In this document: piece after piece, positions 51,087 through 58,111 of the stretch
Numbering within the stretch: the first letter of the stretch is position 1
Layout: each line of letters opens with the position of its first letter
Assembly: GCA_900469965.1 (NCBI GenBank)
Contig: UBZP01000014.1
Span: 442,502-500,612, forward strand
Direction of reading: 5' to 3'
Origin: Hyphomicrobiales bacterium
GTDB taxonomy: Bacteria > Pseudomonadota > Alphaproteobacteria > Rhizobiales > Rhizobiaceae
Length of the DNA stretch: 58,111 bases
The notes under the pieces: model-generated
What the model saw: the letters and a program-made list of their open reading frames with translations, nothing else
What the model was told of the DNA's origin: nothing
Databases searched by the model: none
Made by a program: the position numbers and the translations under genes

Positions 51087-51278
51087 TTAGTAGGGCGGCT
51101 TAGACTTTCGCTTTCGCTTTGGCTTCGGAGGCGCCGTCGGAAACATAGGAGGGGGATTAGCCCAGAATGCTTCAGCAGCTTTCTCCAGTGCGCCCACGAT
51201 TTTCTTCTTGCCAGTGCTGCGAGGCACGAATGCTTTCAAAATCGTGCTTCCACCCAGATATGTCCCACGCTTTGCCAT
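51087..51278 (-). CDS. Small basic orphan, 63 aa
   Basis: This 63-residue protein (MAKRGTYLGGSTILKAFVPR onward) ends in a Lys/Arg/Pro-rich tail. The MAKRGTYLGG start is familiar from small rhizobial phage proteins. GGGGGAG is just upstream of the ATG. The promoter carries the shared palindromic operator at 51308-51330. Function unknown. Confidence 0.68.
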   Translation of the reverse strand: MAKRGTYLGGSTILKAFVPRSTGKKKIVGALEKAAEAFWANPPPMFPTAPPKPKRKRKSKPPY

Positions 51279-51306
51279 AGCTCCCCCAGCCGCCAGTGTG
51301 TGAAAG

Positions 51307-51331
51307 TTGACACGGTGCACGCGGGTGTCAA
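51307..51331. promoter_or_regulatory. Shared palindromic operator, copy 2
   Basis: TTGACAC-GGTGCACGCGG-GTGTCAA is a perfectly paired 7-bp-arm palindrome 28 bp upstream of the 63-residue gene. On the minus strand its arm is a consensus -35 box (TTGACA, 51326-51331), with AACTTT 17 bases downstream as a possible -10. It differs from the copy at 48465 in only two positions of the 23-bp core (both A/G). Confidence 0.68.
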
Positions 51332-51576
51332 GTTGAGGATTTTTTGCGCAAGAGGCGCGCTAAGTGGCTCTCGTGGAGGATTGATGACTCTAGAAGCAGC
51401 GCCAGCACTTTCTCAGATATTTGAAGCGGCAAGCCGAGACGAACGAGGAGCAGAATTCTACGGCGTTGCTCTCTCACGAGAACATCCGATCGGCGGATAT
51501 GCCGCTCAACCATCTCGATCTCTGTTTCCCCCGGGCGCATGAAGCAGGATAGCACGTCTCGCAGGAGAGGTCGCAT
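51328..51576 (-). CDS. Small orphan next to attR, 82 aa
   Basis: This 82-residue protein (MRPLLRDVLSCFMRPGETEI onward) is helical and basic, with RRILLLVRLGLPLQISEKVL resembling part of a helix-turn-helix. The start is uncertain: an ATG at 51588 would add four residues. It is the last gene before attR. Its stop overlaps the end of the shared operator. Function unknown. Confidence 0.5.
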   Translation of the reverse strand: MRPLLRDVLSCFMRPGETEIEMVERHIRRSDVLVREQRRRILLLVRLGLPLQISEKVLALLLESSILHESHLARLLRKKSST

Positions 51577-51720
51577 GTTGCATTCCATGTCGCGTGGATT
51601 TGCCGAGGGCTCAGGAGATTGCCGGGAATCTCAGGGGATTGGAGCGCAACATACTGCGACATGGAGTCCGGCGAAAATCGCCTTCGCCCTATTTCTATCC
51701 AATTGAATTTGCTTGGAATT

Positions 51721-51799
<79 letters not shown>

Positions 51800-51810
51800 A
51801 CTCGGGCACG

Positions 51811-51838
51811 GAGTTAGCACATTCCGCCCGGCTGTAAA
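51811..51838 (-). promoter_or_regulatory. Candidate tRNA-Thr promoter
   Basis: On the minus strand TTTACA (51833-51838) and TAACTC (51811-51816) are separated by 16 bases, upstream of the tRNA. The -35 is close to consensus; the -10 is weak. Confidence 0.4.
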
Positions 51839-51852
51839 GGAAAAAAGCGCCG

Positions 51853-52800
51853 TCAGATGTCCCAGTCGGCCGTGGACGGCGTTCGCGGTATCACCTCCTT
51901 GCAGAGCTGGACCGTGCGGGGCAGGGCTTCGGCGAGGTAGTCGATGAGCGCGCGCACGGCGGGCAGCATGCCGTGGCGGGAGGTGAAGGCGGCGTGCATG
52001 CTCTGCTCGGGCGAGCTCCACTCGGGGAGCACGGGCACGAGCAGGCCGGCGCGGAAGCCGCGTTCGACGATGTTGTCGGGCAGAAGGCCGATGCCGACCC
52101 CTTCGATCGCGGCCCGCTCCAGCATGCCGAACTCCACGGAGGAGAAGACCGGATTGTGGGCGATGTCGCGCACCTCGCCGGCGGTGTTCACCAGCGTCCA
52201 GGGGGCCCGGCCCGTATGCTCCTGGATCGCGAGCGTCGGCAGCGTCGACAGGTTGTCCAGCGTGATCGGCGCGTGCGCGGCGACGAAGGACGGGCTGGCG
52301 GCCAGGAACTCGCGGGTGCTGGCGAACTTGCGCACGACGACCGTCTGGTCGCCGCTGTAGCTTTCCCGCACCCTGAGCGCGACGTCGATCCGCTCCTCGA
52401 TCAGGTCGACCGGCCGGTTGGTCATCACGATGGCGAGCCGGATGCGCGGATAGCGCTTCAGGAACGTCGGCAGGATATAGCCCATCATCGGGGCGAAGCC
52501 GGGCGGCATGGACAGGCGCACCGGGCCTGCCGGCTCCGACTTGGCGGCCGCGACGATCGTCTCCGCCTCGTCGACGCCGGCGAGAATCGTCTCGCAGCGC
52601 TCGTAGAAGGTCTGGCCGATGTCGGTGACCCTGAGCTTGCGGGTGGAGCGCTCCAGCAGGCGCACGCCGAGCTGTTCCTCCAGCTGCGCGACGCGCTTGG
52701 AGATCTTCGACTTCGGCACGCCGAGTGCGCCGGCGGCGGCGGTGAAACCCTTGTTCTTCACCACGGCGGCGAACAGGGCGAGATCGTTGAGGTCTTGCAT
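51853..52800 (-). CDS. LysR-family transcriptional regulator
   Basis: This 315-residue regulator has an N-terminal winged helix-turn-helix (residues about 3-60: DLALFAAVVKNKGFTAAAGA, then ALGVPKSKISKRVAQLEEQL) and a C-terminal substrate-binding domain. It belongs to the CrgA-like group. It is divergent from the azoreductase gene and very likely controls it, perhaps in response to quinones or azo compounds. Two GTTTC/GAAAC palindromes lie between them. Confidence 0.92.
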   Translation of the reverse strand: MQDLNDLALFAAVVKNKGFTAAAGALGVPKSKISKRVAQLEEQLGVRLLERSTRKLRVTDIGQTFYERCETILAGVDEAETIVAAAKSEPAGPVRLSMPPGFAPMMGYILPTFLKRYPRIRLAIVMTNRPVDLIEERIDVALRVRESYSGDQTVVVRKFASTREFLAASPSFVAAHAPITLDNLSTLPTLAIQEHTGRAPWTLVNTAGEVRDIAHNPVFSSVEFGMLERAAIEGVGIGLLPDNIVERGFRAGLLVPVLPEWSSPEQSMHAAFTSRHGMLPAVRALIDYLAEALPRTVQLCKEVIPRTPSTADWDI

Positions 52801-52835
52801 GGCGGAACTCCGGGAGGCGCGTTTCTTCCCTTTAT

Positions 52836-52853
52836 TGTTTCTCTCAGGAAACA
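52836..52853. promoter_or_regulatory. Candidate LysR operator, site 1
   Basis: TGTTTC-TCTCAG-GAAACA is a perfect inverted repeat in the divergent lysR/azoR gap, 36 bp from the lysR start. It fits a LysR-type recognition site. Confidence 0.45.
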
Positions 52854-52904
52854 GTCAATTGAATTTTGGCCGGCTAATCGGGCGATTGTTTTCGGGGCAT
52901 ATAG

Positions 52905-52918
52905 GTTTCACCCGAAAC
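52905..52918. promoter_or_regulatory. Candidate LysR operator, site 2
   Basis: GTTTC-ACCC-GAAAC is a second perfect palindrome of the same half-site, 21 bp before the azoR start. A position so close to the start fits an activation or repression subsite. Confidence 0.4.
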
Positions 52919-52939
52919 GCAATTCAGAGGTCCCACACA

Positions 52940-53563
52940 ATGAACGTCCTCCACATCGACTCCGGCATCCTCGGCGACCACTCCGTCTCCCGTCGCCTGA
53001 CCGCCGCGATCGCAGCCCAGATCAAGGCCGAGAACCCCGACGCCAAGATCACCTATCGCGATGTCGTCGCCGATGCGCTGCCGCATCTCACCGGCGCCCA
53101 CCTGATGGCCGCCAACGCCAAGCCGGAAGATGTCGACGCCACGGTGGCCGACGACGTGGCGACGAGCGCTGCCGTCCTCGAGGAATTCCTGGCCGCCGAT
53201 ACCGTCATCGTCGGCGCCCCGATGTACAACTTCTCGCTGCCGAGCCAGCTGAAGGCCTGGATCGATCGCGTTGCCGTCGCCGGCAAGACCTTCCGCTACG
53301 GCGAGAACGGTCCCGAAGGCCTCGCCAAGGGCAAGAAGATCATCGTCGTCTCCACCCGCGGCGGCCACTACAGCTCCGGCCCGGCGGCGATCATGGATCA
53401 CCAGGAGAGCTACCTGACCGCCGTCTTCGGCTTCCTCGGCATCACCGACGTCGAGTTCGTCCGGGCCGAGGGCCTGAACCTCAGCGCCGATTCGAAGACG
53501 ACGGCGATCTCCGAGGCGGAGAAGAGCATCGCCGGCCTCGGCAATCTGAAGCTGGCAAGCTGA
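52940..53563 (+). CDS. azoR: FMN-dependent NADH:quinone reductase / azoreductase
   Basis: This 207-residue flavodoxin-fold enzyme reduces quinones and azo compounds using NADH and FMN. Features: MNVLHIDSGILGDHSVSRRL at the start (FMN phosphate site), GAPMYNFSLPSQLKAWIDRV, and STRGGHYSSG (flavin ring site). The ATG at 52940 was chosen from family length and start; the frame is open upstream as antisense to lysR. It is divergent from the LysR regulator. Confidence 0.94.
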   Translation: MNVLHIDSGILGDHSVSRRLTAAIAAQIKAENPDAKITYRDVVADALPHLTGAHLMAANAKPEDVDATVADDVATSAAVLEEFLAADTVIVGAPMYNFSLPSQLKAWIDRVAVAGKTFRYGENGPEGLAKGKKIIVVSTRGGHYSSGPAAIMDHQESYLTAVFGFLGITDVEFVRAEGLNLSADSKTTAISEAEKSIAGLGNLKLAS

Positions 53564-53741
53564 CACCTCCTGCTGCGCCCGGCATGCGCTTCTGCGTGCC
53601 GGGCTCAGCGTCGGCCCGAACCCTGCCGGGGCCGGTCCGTGCGGCGTGCGGGACGATCCCGCACCGTGCCGCTCCGAAAAGAACCCGGACATGTCCGTGG
53701 CCGCTCGACACGATCGAAAAACGGCCTAAAATCGGAGGAAC

Positions 53742-54026
53742 ATGAACGGGCGACGGAGACGGCACATGCGGTCGCTGCTTCGAGTTCTGATTGTTCTTCC
53801 ATTGATGTTTCTGCCGATCGCGACGGAAGCGCTCGGGAAGTGCACCTGCCGCAACCGCGACGGCAGCCGCTATGAGCAGGGGGCCATCGCCTGCCTGAAC
53901 GTCGACGGCCGCAAGTATCTCGCGCGCTGCGAGATGGCGCTGAACGTGCCGAACTGGAAGAAGGTGCAGGACGGCTGTCCGTTGGCCCAGAGCCCCGCGG
54001 TGCAGGGCATACCGACGGCGTTGTGA
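53742..54026 (+). CDS. Small secreted cysteine-containing protein, 94 aa
   Basis: This 94-residue protein has a basic start and a hydrophobic signal segment (LLRVLIVLPLMFLPIATEAL, residues about 12-31). The mature part CTCRNRDGSRYEQGAIACLN, then ARCEMALNVPNWKKV and DGCP has five cysteines. GGAGGAAC precedes the ATG at 53742. It resembles conserved small exported proteins of rhizobia. Function unknown. Confidence 0.72.
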   Translation: MNGRRRRHMRSLLRVLIVLPLMFLPIATEALGKCTCRNRDGSRYEQGAIACLNVDGRKYLARCEMALNVPNWKKVQDGCPLAQSPAVQGIPTAL

Positions 54027-54060
54027 TCGCTCGCCGGGAATGGGGCCGGGGCCGTTCCGG

Positions 54061-54936
54061 CTACTTCGCCAGATATTGCCGCGCCGCGTAGAGCGCAATC
54101 GCCGCCGCGTTGGAGACGTTCAGGGACTTGATCGCCCCGGGCATGTCGAGGCGGGCGAGCGCCTTGCAGGTCGCGCGTGTCTTCTGGCGCAATCCCTTGC
54201 CCTCCGACCCCAGAACCAGCGCCACTTTCTCGCCGGACAGCGTCCTTTCGAACGGCTCCGGCCCCTCCGAATCCAGCCCGACCGAATAGAAACCGAGCGC
54301 GTGCAGCTCCTCCAGCGCATCGGCCAGGTTGGTGATCTGGATATAGGGGATGAGCTCAAGCGCGCCCGAGGCGGATTTCGCCAAGACACCCGATTCGGTC
54401 GGCGAATGCCGCATCGTGGTGATCACCGCGCCGGCGCCGAAGGCGACCGCGGTGCGCAGGATCGCCCCGACATTGTGCGGGTCCGTCACCTGGTCGAGCA
54501 CCAGGATCAGCGGGCTCGCCTTCAGCGCGCCGAGCCGGCGGACGGGCAGGGGCCGCGTCTCCAGCATCACGCCCTGGTGGATCGCGTCCGGCCCGAGCAC
54601 CTTGTCGATGTCGGACGGCAGCACGGTCTCGACCGGATAGGGCAGGGTCGAGGGATCGGGCAGTTCCAGCCGCTGCGCGGCGTTCTTCGTCACCGAGAGC
54701 TTCACGATCCGCCGCTCGGGATTGTCGAGCGCCGCCCGCACCGTGTGCAGCCCGTAGAGGAGGACCTGGTCTGGCGCCAGCGCCGGCGCCTTCCAGTCCT
54801 CGGCCTGCCGGTGGCGGCGGTCGGTCTTCGGCGTCGGAATCTCGCCGCGCTCGCGCCGCTGGTCGCGGTGCGCCCTGCGCAGCTTGGCGTAATGGGTGTC
54901 CTTGGCGTTCTTGCCGCCCGCATCATCTTTGCTCAT
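54061..54936 (-). CDS. rlmB: 23S rRNA (guanosine-2'-O-)-methyltransferase RlmB (TrmH/SpoU family)
   Basis: This 291-residue enzyme methylates the ribose of a 23S rRNA guanosine (G2251 in E. coli). It has a Lys/Arg-rich N-terminal extension, a substrate-binding domain (PDQVLLYGLHTVRAALDNPE) and a SPOUT knot with LILVLDQVTDPHNVGAILRT, ALVLGSEGKGLRQKT and SLNVSNAAAIALYAARQ. Family length is about 250; the extra length is the N-terminal basic region. Confidence 0.9.
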   Translation of the reverse strand: MSKDDAGGKNAKDTHYAKLRRAHRDQRRERGEIPTPKTDRRHRQAEDWKAPALAPDQVLLYGLHTVRAALDNPERRIVKLSVTKNAAQRLELPDPSTLPYPVETVLPSDIDKVLGPDAIHQGVMLETRPLPVRRLGALKASPLILVLDQVTDPHNVGAILRTAVAFGAGAVITTMRHSPTESGVLAKSASGALELIPYIQITNLADALEELHALGFYSVGLDSEGPEPFERTLSGEKVALVLGSEGKGLRQKTRATCKALARLDMPGAIKSLNVSNAAAIALYAARQYLAK

Positions 54937-55035
54937 GCCGCCTTATAGCGGCCGCCGCAAATTCCGCAAATCCAATGATCGAAGGCGGCGCGTCGGGGCG
55001 GGCGCATTTTTCCCAACTTTTTCCAAAGCATCGTG

Positions 55036-55064
55036 TTGACAGGATGAAACGGGGCGGTCATATA
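55036..55064 (+). promoter_or_regulatory. Promoter of the tRNA-Tyr/tRNA-Gly operon
   Basis: TTGACA (55036-55041) and CATATA (55059-55064) are 17 bases apart, a near-consensus sigma-70-type promoter about 85 bp upstream of tRNA-Tyr. Confidence 0.75.
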
Positions 55065-55151
55065 CCCGGCGCAGATCGAAGGGGGCGCCCTGCTCCGGCA
55101 GGCACACCGCTTCGGTCCGAATGCTTGGTCGCTTGATCCCGACAGAAAAAT

Positions 55152-55236
55152 GGAGGGATGCCCGAGTGGTTAAAGGGGACGGACTGTAAATCCGTTGGCT
55201 CAGCCTACGTTGGTTCAAATCCAACTCCCTCCACCA
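55152..55236 (+). tRNA. tRNA-Tyr(GTA)
   Basis: This class II tRNA has acceptor GGAGGGA with TCCCTCC, anticodon stem with loop CTGTAAA (anticodon GTA), a long variable arm and an encoded CCA. It is cotranscribed with tRNA-Gly 24 bp downstream. Confidence 0.96.
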
Positions 55237-55260
55237 TTCTGTTGGTACGGATCGAACGCC

Positions 55261-55334
55261 GCGGGTATAGCTCAATGGTAGAGCAGCAGCCTTCCAAGCT
55301 GAATACGCGGGTTCGATTCCCGCTACCCGCTCCA
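55261..55334 (+). tRNA. tRNA-Gly(TCC)
   Basis: This 74-nt sequence has acceptor GCGGGTA with TACCCGC, D arm GCTC/GAGC, anticodon loop CTTCCAA (anticodon TCC), T loop TTCGATT and an encoded CCA. In many proteobacteria Thr, Tyr and Gly tRNAs precede tuf; here two minus-strand genes separate it from tuf. Confidence 0.95.
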
Positions 55335-55382
55335 GTTTCAGCCTTCTCCTGACCGTCCGCCTTCCTTTCGCTCCATCCGGCG

Positions 55383-56696
55383 TCACCCGGCGCGGCTATC
55401 GGCGTGCGCAGCGGCATAGGCGGCCCGCAGGAAGCCCTCGTAGTCGATGGTCGGCCGGGTCCAGGACACCGGACCGGACAGGGCCTCGGCCGCCAGCGCC
55501 GGGATGTCGGCGCCCGGCCGGACGAGCCGGACGAGCGGCGAGTACTGCGCCAGCCACTGGTTCTTGTGGGTCTTCACGTCGTAGAGCAGGGTGGGGACGC
55601 GGCACATCGTGCTGAAGATCGCCATGTGATACCGCCCGCCGATATGCAGGCGGCAGCGCGAGAGGATCGCCGCAGCCGCTTCGATGCTGGCGGCTTCGGC
55701 AAAGATGCCGCCCTGGGCCAGCACCTGCGCCTCGAATTCGGCAAACCGGCCGGCCGCGCGGGTGAGCACGACCGGACGGAGTCCCAGCGCCTCGCAGGCG
55801 GCCAAAGCGGAACGGAAGATCGCGACGTCGTCGTCCACCTTGTTGCGCGCCCCGGTGGTGATCAGGCAGCCGTCGCGGTCGGCGACGTCTTCCGGTTCGA
55901 TCCGCAGGAACGCCGCATCGGGCAGGAACGTGACGCCGTGTTGCGCGGCGGAGATCTCGTCGCGGGCGGCGACGAAGCGCAACGACGTGAAGAGCCGGGC
56001 GAGATAGGCGTCGCGCTCGTCGCCATAGCCGGGGATCGTGCCGTTGACGATGGCGCAGGGCTTGCCGAGCCTGCGGGCGACGAGCACGGGCGCAAAGAAC
56101 GTGGCCAGTCCTTCCAGCGATGTCTTTTCGTCGAGCGAGCCCTCGGGCTGCAGCACCACCATGTCGGCCGTCGCAATCGCCTCGAGCGCCTGCCCGCCAT
56201 AGGCATGCAGCAGACGCGCCTCCAGCGCCGCGTCGGTCGGGTCGGAGGCTATGCTCGATCCGAATTCCTCGTGGAAGGTCGAGAAGCGGAAGCCGAGCGA
56301 GGTGATCCCGGCGCCGGGAAACGCCCGCAGGATCGCATGCTTCAGCCCCTGGCTGGTCAGCCGGCAGCCGATGTTGACCCGGAAGTCGGTATCGTTGAAG
56401 AGCGCGATCCTCGGGGAGCCCGCGGTGACGGGGCTGGCGGATGCCTCCTCCACGAAACTCCTGTAGGTCGACCAGTACTGGGAGACATCCCGCGTCTCGA
56501 ACACCTTGCACAGCGCCAGGGCATCGTCGAACCGCTTCGCCTTGACCAGGGCGTCGACGGAGCGGCGCATCTTCGGATCGTTCTGCGGCCGCATCCTCGC
56601 CGACTTCAGCAGGTGGCGCAGGTGGCGCGCCTCGTCCCTGCCGCGGAAATGCTTGGCGAGACCCCAGTGGAAGGAAGCAAGAAGAGCGCTGATCAT
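55383..56696 (-). CDS. Polysaccharide pyruvyl transferase family protein
   Basis: This 437-residue protein has the CsaB-like fold: NIGCRLTSQGLKHAILRAFP (N-terminal half), ADMVVLQPEGSLDEKTSLEG, GKPCAIVNGTIPGYGDERDA and a C-terminal CRLHIGGRYHMAIFSTMCRV sequence. Such enzymes transfer pyruvate from phosphoenolpyruvate to sugars of surface polysaccharides. The ATG at 56696 was chosen because the longer frame begins with a TTG and lacks similarity; no ribosome-binding site is clear. It is convergent with the tRNA operon. Confidence 0.8.
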   Translation of the reverse strand: MISALLASFHWGLAKHFRGRDEARHLRHLLKSARMRPQNDPKMRRSVDALVKAKRFDDALALCKVFETRDVSQYWSTYRSFVEEASASPVTAGSPRIALFNDTDFRVNIGCRLTSQGLKHAILRAFPGAGITSLGFRFSTFHEEFGSSIASDPTDAALEARLLHAYGGQALEAIATADMVVLQPEGSLDEKTSLEGLATFFAPVLVARRLGKPCAIVNGTIPGYGDERDAYLARLFTSLRFVAARDEISAAQHGVTFLPDAAFLRIEPEDVADRDGCLITTGARNKVDDDVAIFRSALAACEALGLRPVVLTRAAGRFAEFEAQVLAQGGIFAEAASIEAAAAILSRCRLHIGGRYHMAIFSTMCRVPTLLYDVKTHKNQWLAQYSPLVRLVRPGADIPALAAEALSGPVSWTRPTIDYEGFLRAAYAAAHADSRAG

Positions 56697-56807
56697 GGTG
56701 AGGAATGCCCCGGTTTGCGAAGTTCGGAATGCGCGATGGCGGCAGGTTGCACATGGCGCGCGCAGAGGCAAGTGGGGGACAGCAGGGCGACGGCCGCCGC
56801 GGCGGCG

Positions 56808-57752
56808 TCAGGTCCGGGCGGAGCTCATTTCGCGCAGGGCGGCGGCCAGCGCCTGCGTCGGCGGCAGGTCCCGCTTCTGCATTTCCGCCTGGAGCCAGGC
56901 TCGGTGCACCATGCGGACCTCCACCGGAACCGTCTTGAGGCCGAGGCCGATGGCGGCGGCGAGCCGGTGCTTGCCGGAAGTGTGGCGGACGAACCGGCCG
57001 TCCCGGTCGATCGCAACGCCGATGTCGCGCTCGACGAAGTCCTGCCAGAACGACCGCGTGCGGCGCGGCCACAGGCGGCTTTTCAGCGCCCGCCCGACGC
57101 GGTGGCGCGGCAGGATGCCCGTGCGCTCGATATTGTCGATCAGCCCGGCATAGTAGCTGAAATAGGCGTCGAGCTTCTCCACCGTGTCGATCCGCCGGCC
57201 ATTGCGCCGCGGCGGCTGCCCGTCGCTGATCTGGCGCAGGTAGGTCTGGTAGTATTGTCCGTCTCGAAAATTGTCCCGCGTCCGACAGATTTCGATGATC
57301 TCACGATGCGCGGGCGATCGCTGCAGCGGCGACAGGCGGCCTTGCCAGTCGCCGGTGTCGACGAAGCTCTCGCCGATCCAGTGCCACCCTTCGGCGTCGT
57401 GGTACTTCTCGTCGAGCCGGTGGGTCAGGCTCCGCGGGTCGATCTCGAGGAACAGGCTGTCGCCGAAATAGGCGGCGGCCTGCCTCGGAGACACCGCCCG
57501 CCTGCCGTCCTGCGCCAGTTTCGCGACGGCCCGGTCGAACCGCAGCGGGAAGGCGAACCAGGCCGCGATCGAGGGCAGGAAGAAATGCTCCAGCGCTTGC
57601 CTCACGAGCCCGGGACGGAGGTGCCGGGTCGAGGGCGGGGCGGACGTCGATGCCGGCGGCGAACGAACCGGTCCGGCCGCCTGATCCCCTTCCTTCCCGG
57701 TTCGGGCCGGCAAAGACGGAATCATGCGGGCTTTCGTATCAGCAGAATCCAT
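56808..57752 (-). CDS. Orphan protein with ParB/sulfiredoxin-like segment
   Basis: This protein of about 314 residues has a C-terminal segment (FVRHTSGKHRLAAAIGLGLK, then TVPVEVRMVHRAW) resembling the ParB/Srx nucleotide-binding fold (the d.G.HRl.Aa..lG...vpv. pattern). The N-terminal third is low-complexity and the middle is aromatic-rich. It lies upstream of the pyruvyltransferase-like gene on the same strand, so it may belong to surface-polysaccharide synthesis. The start is uncertain (57752 or 57725). Confidence 0.6.
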   Translation of the reverse strand: MDSADTKARMIPSLPARTGKEGDQAAGPVRSPPASTSAPPSTRHLRPGLVRQALEHFFLPSIAAWFAFPLRFDRAVAKLAQDGRRAVSPRQAAAYFGDSLFLEIDPRSLTHRLDEKYHDAEGWHWIGESFVDTGDWQGRLSPLQRSPAHREIIEICRTRDNFRDGQYYQTYLRQISDGQPPRRNGRRIDTVEKLDAYFSYYAGLIDNIERTGILPRHRVGRALKSRLWPRRTRSFWQDFVERDIGVAIDRDGRFVRHTSGKHRLAAAIGLGLKTVPVEVRMVHRAWLQAEMQKRDLPPTQALAAALREMSSART

Positions 57753-57788
57753 GGTGGCGAGTGTCACACGCAACCGGGCGCGCCGCAA

Positions 57789-58091
57789 TCGACAATTTAC
57801 CTGTTAAGCGGGTCGGTACACCAGAGGACAGCGCCGCGAAGGGCGAACCACGTTGCTTCAGAACCTTCTTGAACAAACGGCGGCAACCGCGGCGATTGTC
57901 TTGGGAAATCATCGACCGGATTTCGTCCCCGGCGCCATGGTGGCGCGTGCTCCGAAGCGCCGGCTTGCGGCGGCCCCCAGCCGCCGGTTGCCGATGGATT
58001 TAACGCTTGCGCATTCCTTGCGAAAGCCTTAAACGGCTGCCAAACCGGAAGGGCCGGTTAAGCCCAAAGTTCGTTCACAGGAAGAATAAAC
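57789..58091. other. Upstream region of tuf
   Basis: No gene is supported in these 303 bases. They must carry the tuf promoter; a small hairpin (AACCGG-AAGGG-CCGGTT, 58043-58059) lies about 30 bp before the ribosome-binding site AGGAAG of tuf. Confidence 0.4.
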
Positions 58092-58111
58092 ATGGCAAAA
58101 GGTAAGTTTGA
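58092..58111 (+). CDS. tuf: Elongation factor Tu, first codons only
   Basis: The window ends after MAKGKF, the usual beginning of alphaproteobacterial EF-Tu. AGGAAG precedes the ATG. The adjacent tRNA-Thr, Tyr and Gly genes fit the usual tuf neighbourhood. Only six codons are visible, so the call depends on context. Confidence 0.7.

Noticed and set aside
51474-51662. 62-aa minus-strand ORF near attR
   Set aside because: It overlaps the 82-aa gene in another frame and has no ribosome-binding site.
55158-55352. 64-aa ORF across tRNA-Tyr and tRNA-Gly
   Set aside because: Translation of tRNA genes.

Overview
The window is high-GC alphaproteobacterial DNA, most likely from the Rhizobiaceae or a close relative. 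Evidence: a rhizobial-type ureG and kdpFABCDE locus, GC-rich palindromic intergenic repeats, an HWE-family histidine kinase, and many small orphan proteins of the kind carried by Rhizobium, Agrobacterium and Sinorhizobium. No IS element or CRISPR array was seen.

Layout. (1) 1-9039 is host chromosome: ureG, then on the minus strand the potassium-transport operon (a 27-aa small ORF, kdpF, kdpA, kdpB, kdpC, kdpD, kdpE) with a KdpE-box-like sequence in its promoter. (2) 9040-51771 is a complete-looking temperate siphophage prophage of about 42.7 kb, integrated in a tRNA-Thr(TGT) gene and bounded by 51-bp direct repeats (attL 9040-9090, attR 51721-51771). (3) 51724-58111 is host again: the intact tRNA-Thr, a divergent lysR/azoreductase pair, a small secreted protein, rlmB, tRNA-Tyr and tRNA-Gly, a polysaccharide pyruvyltransferase-like gene, a ParB-like-fold orphan, and the first codons of tuf.

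Prophage organisation. An integrase and a tandem ribbon-helix-helix DNA-binding protein read leftward. They are separated from a rightward early operon by an operator-like array. The early operon (HTH protein, Rha/KilAC antirepressor, a primosome-like gene containing three iterons, RNase H and several orphans) is tightly packed, with start/stop overlaps throughout. A leftward block of small cargo genes (16.6-19.1 kb) includes an acyl carrier protein and a secreted cysteine-rich peptide. Next comes an HK97-type late region: HNH, small and large terminase, portal, protease, capsid, connectors, tail tube, a tail chaperone pair with a -1 frameshift site, tape measure, tail tip, endolysin and holin-like genes. 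From 41.5 to 51.6 kb lies a 10-kb cargo island of non-virion genes: KilA-N protein, HWE kinase plus receiver, cold-shock protein, a solitary RNA polymerase alpha-CTD-like protein, a lipoprotein, a TagO/VasI-like protein, a Panacea-type toxin-antitoxin candidate and many small orphans.

The strongest leads are: the candidate lysogeny switch at 10.4-11.3 kb; the candidate replication origin inside the primosome-like gene; the lone alpha-CTD lacking the Arg265 and Asn268 equivalents; a shared 23-bp palindrome overlapping the promoters of two cargo genes; the Panacea-linked gene pair; and the prophage acyl carrier protein and cysteine-rich peptide. All functions are inferred by reading translated sequence; no database search was run.
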